Under the pieces are notes generated by a model. The model was not told the origin of the DNA, did not search any database, and saw only the letters and a program-made list of their open reading frames with translations. The position numbers and the translations under genes are program-made. A stretch of DNA of 10,677 nucleotides. Source: Acetobacter sp. (GTDB taxonomy: Bacteria; Pseudomonadota; Alphaproteobacteria; RF32; CAG-239). The stretch spans positions 1-10,677 of the forward strand of contig JAMPED010000045.1 in the NCBI GenBank assembly GCA_023665325.1, given 5' to 3'. Shown piece after piece: positions 6,114-10,677 of the stretch; position 1 is the first letter of the stretch; the number at the start of each line of letters is the position of its first letter.

Positions 6114-7136
6114 TTGAGTGAAACTTTTTCGAGAGTAGACTATAAGACGTTGTGCCAAATCTTTAAGTTGAGGGAACAGCCTCTACGTAAAGCAGTAGCC
6201 AGCATTGTCAAAAAGTTCTACGACGAGAAAGATATTGTGGCGACGAAAGACTTTGTATGTGCATGGGGAGAGATTCCTGTAGCTCTTGTTGCACATATGG
6301 ATACTGTTCATGCTACGCCACCAGTTGAAATCTTCCATGATGCGGAACAAGGCGTTATTTGGAGTCCCGAGGGAATTGGGGCAGATGACCGAGCCGGAGT
6401 TTATGCTATCATCACTCTATTGACAGATGGATATCGTCCTACTGTTATCTTTACTACGAGAGAAGAAGTAGGTGGACTTGGCGCGGAAGCATTTATTGAA
6501 ATGTTCCCTCAGCCTAAAGTTCCAGTCAACTTCCTCGTAGAGCTTGACCGTCGCGGTAAAGAAGATATGGTCTTCTATGACTGTGACAATCCTGACTTTA
6601 CCGAGTTTATTGGTAAGTATGGATTTGTTGAAGATTGGGGGTCTTTCTCTGATATTTCGGTGATTGCTCCTGACTGGGAGATTGCGGCAGTTAATTTGTC
6701 TATCGGATATGAAGATGAACATACCAAATATGAACGGCTCTATTATAGAGCAATGTTAGAAACTATCGCAAAGGTGCGACGTATCTTGGATGATGCTGCG
6801 ATTGAAAGTAAATCTTTTAAGTACATTCCAGGTGTAAGTTATGGTTGTTACGGTAGTTGGAATAAGTATAGCGGTTGGGGTAGTCATTATGATGAACAGA
6901 CTGGTGCATTCATTTCAACTTGTGACGGCTGTGAAGAGCATAAGAAAGACCTGAAGTATATTTATGATGGTGGTACTTACTGGGCATTATGTCCAGATTG
7001 CCTCAAGAAAATGACAAAAAAGTGTGAGAAATGCGGCAACCACTTCATTCCGTGGGAAGATGAGGAAACCCTCTGCTCATCTTGCCGCAAGAAGAAAGAT
7101 GGAAAGGGTGCAGGTCGTAATGTCCATATCCTGTGA
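6114..7136 (+). CDS. M20/M28-like zinc metallopeptidase with C-terminal zinc ribbons, 340 aa
   Basis: I choose TTG 6114 as start because GAAGGGAG (6097-6104) is nine bases upstream; an in-frame TTG at 6105 would directly abut that site. The peptidase signature is clear: HMDT (H61, D63), GADDRAG (D91/D92), TTREEVGG (E117/E118), ELD (D145) and EDEHTKYE (H203). These correspond to the metal ligands, bridging Asp and general-base Glu of co-catalytic two-zinc aminopeptidases and dipeptidases (M20/M28/M42 clan). Residues 270-324 carry four CxxC knuckles (270/273, 293/296, 304/307, 321/324), an unusual zinc-ribbon tail that may recruit a partner or nucleic acid. No signal peptide is seen, so it should act in the cytoplasm. 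It overlaps the next gene by 17 bases when that gene is read with TAG as sense. Substrate unknown. Confidence 0.85.
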   Translation: MSETFSRVDYKTLCQIFKLREQPLRKAVASIVKKFYDEKDIVATKDFVCAWGEIPVALVAHMDTVHATPPVEIFHDAEQGVIWSPEGIGADDRAGVYAIITLLTDGYRPTVIFTTREEVGGLGAEAFIEMFPQPKVPVNFLVELDRRGKEDMVFYDCDNPDFTEFIGKYGFVEDWGSFSDISVIAPDWEIAAVNLSIGYEDEHTKYERLYYRAMLETIAKVRRILDDAAIESKSFKYIPGVSYGCYGSWNKYSGWGSHYDEQTGAFISTCDGCEEHKKDLKYIYDGGTYWALCPDCLKKMTKKCEKCGNHFIPWEDEETLCSSCRKKKDGKGAGRNVHIL

Positions 7137-8391
7137 TTATGGCAAGCTAACCTAGGACGTAGAAAGAGTGGTGCAGTTTTCGCAGGGGATTGATTTTCCC
7201 CTGCCGAAAACTGCTACCCTCATATCTACTTGGGCTGAAAATAAAGAGCGGTTTTTTAATTTATTTGGTGGGCAGCTAATTCTTCAATCTGAAAATAAAA
7301 TATCGGTAGAACTTACAGATAAAATTAAGAATGATTTAATTGATACATTTCTTAGTCGAGCAAATGATATTGTACCAAGAGATTGTTTAGAAGATTTTAC
7401 CTGTTGGATTGAGGATAATAGAGCTGGATTTTTTAACAATAGGATAGTTGAGCCATTGCCGCAGACTATGATGCGAGAAAATAGTAAACTATTGAGGGCG
7501 TTCAAATATTTCGTTGATGACCCTGTTTATTTGCGGCAGCTGCAAGATTTAGCGTCACAATTTATCCAACAAAGCAAAATTGAGGGGTACTTATGCCTCT
7601 CTATTCATCCTCTTGATTACTTAACTGCAAGCGAAAATAATTCAAATTGGCGGTCTTGTCACGCTCTTGATGGAGAATATAGAGCTGGCAATTTGAGCTA
7701 TATGTTGGATAAGACTACAATCATTTGTTATTTACGGTCGGGTGCAGATGTGCAACTCGAGCGTCTTCCAGATGGTATGTTATGGAATGATAAAAAGTGG
7801 CGAATGTATGTGTCTATAAGCGAAAATAATGAAATAGCTTTCTTTAGTAGACAGTATCCATTTACTTGTGATATGCTAGTAGAGCATATTTTGAAAAAAT
7901 CTCCCATCAACAAATTAGAGTTGGGAGGCCTGCGACACGACGGTTTTAGAAAAATTGTCAATGGTGATAATGAAACTATTGAACTTGACCACAACTTTAT
8001 CTATTATAGATATAGTGATTGTATTATTGACACAAGAGATATTTGTATGGGTCATAAAAATGCGCTAAACTATAATGATTTAGTTATGTCGCCTTCTTAT
8101 ACTCCTGTGTTTGCTGCTAAAAGGCATATGTGGTATGAAATGAGTGTTCAAAGTCCAGAAGAACGATTTAAGACTGAAATTGGCGCGGAAGTTCCATGTT
8201 TGCTTTGCGGTAGCCCAATAGAAGACTCAAATGAATTTTTATGTGACTCTTGTTGGGAACGAGAAATAGAAGGCGTAGTAGGATATTGTGAAGTTTGCGG
8301 TTGTAGCTTATATGAAGATGATGATTTTAGAGAAACTGATAATGGTTTTATATGCTGCGACTGTGATTATGACGAGGAGGACGATTTATAA
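7120..8391 (+). CDS. Paralogue of the 592-aa zinc-ribbon protein, 423 aa, one in-frame TAG near the start
   Basis: Under the standard code the frame would begin at GTG 7168 with no well-spaced ribosome site. If TAG (7153-7155) is sense, it extends to ATG 7120, preceded by GGAAAGGG, and adds MSISCDYGKLTQDVER. That extension lines up with the N-terminus of the 592-aa protein (YGLVEDENL against YGKLTQDVERV), supporting this start and Gln at residue 12. Shared blocks follow in the same order: AENKERFFNLFGGQL, GYLCLSIHPLDYLTASEN (156-173), NWRSC, YRAGNLSYM, NDKKWRMYVSISE. The C-terminal 65 residues carry CLLC, CDSC, CEVC and CCDC knuckles in an acidic tail ending DYDEEDDL. The start overlaps the peptidase gene, which suggests translational coupling. 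Function unknown. It is AT-rich relative to its paralogue. Confidence 0.82.
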
Positions 8392-8711
8392 TGGCTAAAG
8401 GTCAGATTGCAAAGGAACAAGTATCTGCGAAGATTGCAGAAGCATTTGGTAAAGATTTCGTTGGCATTGTCGATAAAAAGCTATATGTTTGGGGTATGGA
8501 GAACGGAGAGCGTGTTCAGATTTGTCTAAGTATGACTTGCCCTAAAACTCCTATTGAAGGTGGCGCAGCACCCGTAACTAATACGACTGCCACTGGTAAT
8601 TTTGATTGGAGTGGCACGGCCGCGCCAGCGCCGCAAACCCCAGTTGAAATTAGCAAAGAGGATGACGAACAAGTGTCAGAGTTGATGCGGCGATTGGGTA
8701 TCGAGGAATAA
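8391..8711 (+). CDS. Hypothetical protein, 106 aa, Pro/Ala/Thr linker
   Basis: ATG 8391 overlaps the previous stop in TAATG, with GAGGAGG about ten bases upstream, so it is translationally coupled as the third gene of the operon. Residues 1-50 (IAKEQVSAKIAEAFGKDFVGIVDKKLYVWGMENGERVQICLSMTC) look like a small alpha/beta domain. Residues 53-85 are a flexible Pro/Ala/Thr/Gly linker (TNTTATGNFDWSGTAAPAPQ). The acidic C-terminal helix (EDDEQVSELMRRLGIEE) could be a docking peptide. The domain-linker-peptide layout fits an adaptor, but that is inference and no family is recognised. Confidence 0.72.
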   Translation: MAKGQIAKEQVSAKIAEAFGKDFVGIVDKKLYVWGMENGERVQICLSMTCPKTPIEGGAAPVTNTTATGNFDWSGTAAPAPQTPVEISKEDDEQVSELMRRLGIEE

Positions 8712-8781
8712 TTTTGGGCACGATAGGATAAACAATATAAAACTTGTTTCATATAGAGTACACCTTCTTTCAAAGGACTTT

Positions 8782-8810
8782 TTGAAATTTCCCAAAAATT
8801 ATTGTATAAT
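8782..8810 (+). promoter_or_regulatory. Promoter of the tRNA region: TTGAAA -35, 17-nt spacer, TATAAT -10
   Basis: TTGAAA at 8782-8787, 17 bases, TATAAT at 8805-8810, then AATTATAGAAAGTTGAG. The block TTTTGAAATTTCCCAAA around its -35 recurs at 10595-10611 before the last promoter. It should drive the split tRNA, HNH gene, tRNA-Ile, uracil-DNA glycosylase and downstream tRNAs as one transcript. Confidence 0.87.
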
Positions 8811-8843
8811 AATTATAGAAAGTTGAGAGAGGTTCAAAAACTC

Positions 8844-8867
8844 CCGCCTGAGCAATAGCTTGGGCGG
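8844..8867 (+). other. 10-bp leader hairpin upstream of the split tRNA
   Basis: CCGCCTGAGC (8844-8853) pairs along its length with GCTTGGGCGG (8858-8867) around AATA, with two wobble pairs. It lies 6 bases before the tRNA 5' fragment and near the RNA 5' end. No T-run follows. It may be a 5' stabiliser or a spacer hairpin for tRNA processing. Confidence 0.6.
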
Positions 8868-8873
8868 TGATAT

Positions 8874-8898
8874 GCGGCAGTAGCTCAATGGTAGAGCG
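8874..8898 (+). pseudogene. 5' fragment of a split tRNA gene
   Basis: GCGGCAG (acceptor), TA, then a complete D-arm with GCTC/GAGC stem and AATGGTA loop, then G26. After this the sequence turns to AAAAAATTTTT and cannot form an anticodon arm. The acceptor strand pairs over all seven positions (one G-U) with the acceptor strand of the 3' fragment at 9649-9655. I read the two as halves of one gene now separated by the HNH gene and tRNA-Ile. The anticodon cannot be recovered with confidence. Confidence 0.7.
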
Positions 8899-8939
8899 AA
8901 AAAATTTTTGGGCAAGGTGTGATAAATGAGCTAAGTAAA

Positions 8940-8958
8940 CTTCTATATTATATAGAAG
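8940..8958 (+). promoter_or_regulatory. Hairpin covering the HNH ribosome-binding site
   Basis: CTTCTATA (8940-8947) pairs perfectly with TATAGAAG (8951-8958) around TTA. The right arm overlaps the GAAGGAG ribosome site (8955-8961), ten bases before ATG 8972, so the hairpin could limit translation of the endonuclease. Translational repression of this kind is known for phage T4 homing endonuclease genes; here it is inferred. Confidence 0.5.
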
Positions 8959-8971
8959 GAGTGATTTTAAT

Positions 8972-9532
8972 ATGCCTAAAGCCCTAAATCTAACTGGACA
9001 ACGTTTTGGTAAATTAGTAGCATTGTCTAAGGCGCCAAGCCGTAATGGAAAAACATATTGGTTGTGTTAGTGTGACTGTGGAACTCAAAAAGAAATATAG
9101 ACAACTCACTTAACCAATGGCAAAACACAATCATGTGGATGTTTGACCAATGGAAGTAAACAGCCACGACAGAAAATGGAAAAATGTCTATGCTGTGGTA
9201 AATCATTAAGCACCCATCAGTACAAGTTTTGCAGTAGAAAATGTCAAAAAGATTTTGAGTACGCTGAGTATATCCAAAAGTGGAAAAGCGGAGAAGTATC
9301 TGGTGGGAAAAATGGAGGCTTTTCAGCTTATATTAAAAGATATATGTTGGAAAAAGCTAACTTTCAATGTCAAATATGCGGTTGGCATGAGAGAAACATT
9401 TTTTCTGATACAATTCCTTTAGAGCTTCATCATAAAGATGGAAATCGAGAGAATAATAAAGAAGAAAATTTATAGATTCTTTGTCCTAATTGTCATGCTT
9501 TAACACCAAATTATAGGGGCTTAAATCATTAA
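8972..9532 (+). CDS. HNH homing-type endonuclease with three in-frame TAG codons, 186 aa
   Basis: Starts at ATG 8972 and ends at TAA 9530-9532, with TAG at codons 33, 43 and 168 (9068, 9098, 9473). Residues 6-57 (LTGQRFGKLVALSK, WLC-TAG-CDCGT, SCGCL) match the small cysteine-rich N-terminal domain common in phage HNH/AP2 homing endonucleases. A second Cys knuckle set follows (CLCCGK, FCSRKC). The HNH core is C133-x2-C136, LELHHKDGN (H153, H154), then ENL-TAG-ILCPNCHAL (C171, C174). Reading TAG as Gln gives ENLQILCPNCHAL, the usual form of this motif, and WLCQCDCG. It should cut DNA and promote its own spread, and it lies inside a broken tRNA gene. Under the standard code the frame would break at all three sites and lose the final CPNC zinc ligands. 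Confidence 0.9.
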
Positions 9533-9537
9533 GCCCC
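9516..9537 (+). other. 9-bp hairpin spanning the HNH stop codon
   Basis: GGGGCTTAA (9516-9524) pairs perfectly with TTAAGCCCC (9529-9537) around ATCA. The stop codon is in the right arm and tRNA-Ile begins four bases later. No T-run follows, so termination is doubtful; separating mRNA from tRNA during processing is one possible role. Confidence 0.55.
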
Positions 9538-9541
9538 ATAT

Positions 9542-9616
9542 CCTCTGGTAGTTTAATGGTGAGAACGGGCGACTTATAATCGCTTGATGGTGGTTCGACT
9601 CCACCCCAGAGGACCA
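9542..9616 (+). tRNA. tRNA-Ile(UAU)
   Basis: A full cloverleaf: acceptor CCTCTGG/CCAGAGG, TA at positions 8-9, D-stem GTTT/GAAC, anticodon stem GGCGA/TCGCT with loop CTTATAA, four-base variable region, T-arm GGTGG-TTCGACT-CCACC, discriminator A and encoded CCA (9614-9616). The anticodon TAT reads AUA, a codon this AT-rich phage uses (for example ATA at 5283-6059). The gene lies between the HNH gene and the 3' fragment of the split tRNA, directly abutting the latter. Confidence 0.88.
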
Positions 9617-9659
9617 GATTAGCGTAAGGTTCTGGGTTCGAGTCCCAGCTGCCGTACCA
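9617..9659 (+). pseudogene. 3' fragment of a split tRNA gene
   Basis: It begins immediately after the CCA of tRNA-Ile: GATTAGCGTA, AGGTT, T-arm CTGGG-TTCGAGT-CCCAG, acceptor strand CTGCCGT, A73 and encoded CCA (9657-9659). It lacks an acceptor 5' strand and D-arm; both are found in the fragment at 8874-8898. Counting back from the T-arm, the fragment would begin around anticodon position 34, but the 5' strand of the anticodon stem is missing from both halves, so the anticodon is uncertain. Intact T-arm and acceptor sequences suggest recent separation. Confidence 0.7.
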
Positions 9660-9673
9660 ATAGGAGGTATTAT

Positions 9674-10390
9674 ATGAAATGGTCTGAACTTATTTCCCAA
9701 GAAGCTCTAAATGTTGGGCTTGGTTTACGAGCTAAGGCTCAACAAGAGCACGATGAAGGTAGACTTGTATGTCCGCCTCCTATGAATATTTTTCGTGCAT
9801 TAGAACTTACGCCACCAGAGAAAACAAAAGTGGTAATAGTTGGGCAAGACCCATATCATACACCTGGCGTTGCTAATGGTTTAGCTTTCTCTATTATGCC
9901 AGATGTTGCTACTCTACCGCCGTCCTTGAGAAATATCTTTCGAGAGCTTGCGGTGGATTTAGGTGTGCCGCAGCCTCAGTGTGGCGACTTAACAGCTTGG
10001 GCTGCGCATGGAGCGCTTTTGATAAACTCAAGTTTGAGTGTTTATGAGCATCAAGCTAATAGTCATTCAAATTGGGGTTGGCAGAAATTTACCAGCGAGT
10101 TGGTTGCCGCGGCAGCTAATTTACCTCAACCTATTGTTTTCTTATTGTGGGGTGCAAACGCTCAAGATTTGCAGAAGTATATTATAACTGGGTTGAGTGT
10201 TTGCCGCGAACCTGGAATTATCTTACAGCCCAAAACGGGTAAGGATATTATTATGTCTTCGCATCCAAGTCCGTTTAGCGCGAGTAAAGGTTGTAGAGAT
10301 ACTCCAGCGTTTCTTGGTAGCAAACCTTTTTCTAACACTAATCGACTTTTGATTGCGCGCGGCGCAGAACCAATGGATTGGTCATTGTAA
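9674..10390 (+). CDS. ung: Uracil-DNA glycosylase, family 1
   Basis: 238 residues, about the usual length for bacterial Ung (about 225-230). ATG 9674 follows AATAGGAGGTATTAT, which starts right after the CCA of the tRNA fragment. The active-site loop VVIVGQDPYHTPGVANGLAFS carries GQDPYH (57-62, catalytic Asp59). LLINSSLSVYEHQANSHSNWGW (115-136) matches the LLIN..LTV family block. FLLWGANAQ (156-164) follows, and the DNA-intercalation loop is SSHPSPFSASKG (195-206). The usual HPSPLSA leucine is replaced by Phe201. The C-terminal FSNTNRLL segment also fits. The enzyme removes uracil from DNA to start base-excision repair. In a phage it argues for ordinary thymine DNA and may guard against dUMP misincorporation or cytosine deamination. 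It is co-transcribed with the tRNAs. Confidence 0.95.
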   Translation: MKWSELISQEALNVGLGLRAKAQQEHDEGRLVCPPPMNIFRALELTPPEKTKVVIVGQDPYHTPGVANGLAFSIMPDVATLPPSLRNIFRELAVDLGVPQPQCGDLTAWAAHGALLINSSLSVYEHQANSHSNWGWQKFTSELVAAAANLPQPIVFLLWGANAQDLQKYIITGLSVCREPGIILQPKTGKDIIMSSHPSPFSASKGCRDTPAFLGSKPFSNTNRLLIARGAEPMDWSL

Positions 10391-10413
10391 ATTAAAGACA
10401 CTTACAGCAAATT

Positions 10414-10485
10414 TACGAAATAATGTAATGGTTAGCATATTAGGTTTTAACTAAGTATGCGGGTTCGATTCCCGCTTTCGCAACA
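10414..10485 (+). tRNA. Probable tRNA-Lys(UUU), slightly irregular
   Basis: Acceptor TACGAAA/TTTCGCA pairs at six of seven positions (A-C mismatch at the second), then TA, D-stem ATGT/GCAT, and a hairpin TTAG-GTTTTAA-CTAA whose loop resembles the usual Lys loop CTTTTAA. The T-arm GCGGG-TTCGATT-CCCGC is perfect and the discriminator is A; the last bases are ACA, with no full CCA encoded. The anticodon stem has only four clear pairs and the spacing to the D-stem is one base short, so it may be divergent or decaying. Anticodon UUU (Lys) is the best reading. Confidence 0.6.
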
Positions 10486-10502
10486 GGTGTCTTGTCCTAT
10501 AT

Positions 10503-10577
10503 AGGGGTGTCGTTCAGCGGCTAGGACCTTGGTCTCCAAAACCAATGACGGGAGTTCGAGTCTCTCCGCCCCTGCCA
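10503..10577 (+). tRNA. tRNA-Trp(CCA)
   Basis: Complete cloverleaf: acceptor AGGGGTG/CGCCCCT, D-stem GTTC/GGAC, anticodon stem TTGGT/ACCAA with loop CTCCAAA, T-arm GGGAG-TTCGAGT-CTCTC (one G-U), discriminator G73 as expected for Trp, and encoded CCA at 10575-10577. The anticodon CCA reads UGG only, so this tRNA gives no sign of UGA recoding. Confidence 0.93.
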
Positions 10578-10596
10578 TCTAACTAATCCGAGAGTT

Positions 10597-10625
10597 TTGA
10601 AATTTCCCAAATTTTTTGTTATAAT
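10597..10625 (+). promoter_or_regulatory. Promoter: TTGAAA -35, 17-nt spacer, TATAAT -10
   Basis: TTGAAA at 10597-10602, 17 bases, TATAAT at 10620-10625, then ATATATAGAAAATGAGGG. Its upstream half is nearly the same as the 8782 promoter. It begins a new unit after the tRNA cluster. Confidence 0.88.
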
Positions 10626-10661
10626 ATATATAGAAAATGAGGGAAGGGAAGTGTTCAAGAT

Positions 10662-10677
10662 ATGATTCTCTTTGTTC
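10662..10677 (+). CDS. Start of the next gene (partial)
   Basis: ATG at 10662 opens a frame (MILFV) running off the window edge. It lies downstream of the promoter at 10597, with purine-rich GGGAAGGGAAG upstream as possible ribosome site, though the spacing is long. Too little is visible to identify it. Confidence 0.35.

Noticed and set aside
8899..9616. A self-splicing group I intron with an internal HNH gene in the tRNA.
   Set aside because: Only about 70 bases before and 10 after the HNH gene are not accounted for by the gene or tRNA-Ile, too few for a group I core, and neither half retains a usable anticodon stem.
1..10677. CRISPR array, insertion sequence or integrase/attachment site.
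   Set aside because: No regularly spaced direct repeats, transposase-like frame, terminal inverted repeats or integrase motifs were seen.

Overview
This window looks like a segment of a tailed-phage (or prophage) genome infecting a Firmicutes-type host, probably an anaerobic gut Clostridia relative. Reasons: short tightly packed genes all on the + strand, AGGAGG-type ribosome sites, sigma-A-like promoters, a run of phage tRNAs, an HNH homing-type endonuclease and a family-1 uracil-DNA glycosylase. The host group is inferred from signals only.

The main result is that UAG appears to be read as an amino acid, most likely glutamine. Seven in-frame TAG codons interrupt three otherwise intact genes (three in the gene at 5283-6059, one in 7120-8391, three in 8972-9532). 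In the HNH gene the TAGs fall inside recognisable motifs, where reading Q restores the family pattern. None of the 13 genes whose end is seen stops at TAG (12 TAA, one TGA). TAG-to-Gln recoding is known in gut phages, including crAss-like and Lak phages. No suppressor tRNA with anticodon CUA was found here, so it would have to lie elsewhere in the genome.

Layout. 1-1637: end of an unknown gene, a 353-aa unknown protein and a two-helix membrane protein, closed by a strong terminator. 1668-4438: three separately promoted units (a 60-aa protein, a 592-aa zinc-ribbon protein, a 150-aa coiled-coil/winged-helix-like protein), the last closed by a strong terminator. 4455-6059: an AT-rich pair, a DUF1848 protein with a C-terminal radical-SAM-type cysteine motif and a TAG-containing protein with a cysteine cluster. 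6052-8711: an operon of a M20/M28-like metallopeptidase with a zinc-ribbon tail, a second member of the 592-aa protein's family, and a 106-aa protein. 8782-10577: a tRNA region holding tRNA-Ile(UAU), a probable tRNA-Lys(UUU), tRNA-Trp(CCA), uracil-DNA glycosylase, and one tRNA gene split into two halves about 720 bp apart, with the HNH gene and tRNA-Ile between them. 10597 on: another promoter and the start of the next gene.

Six promoters share a TTGAAW/TTGCAA -35 box, an exact 17-nt spacer, TATAAT, and mostly a conserved ATATATAGAAA start region. This suggests one promoter class driving many short units, with hairpins placed at their -35 boxes, leaders and gene ends.
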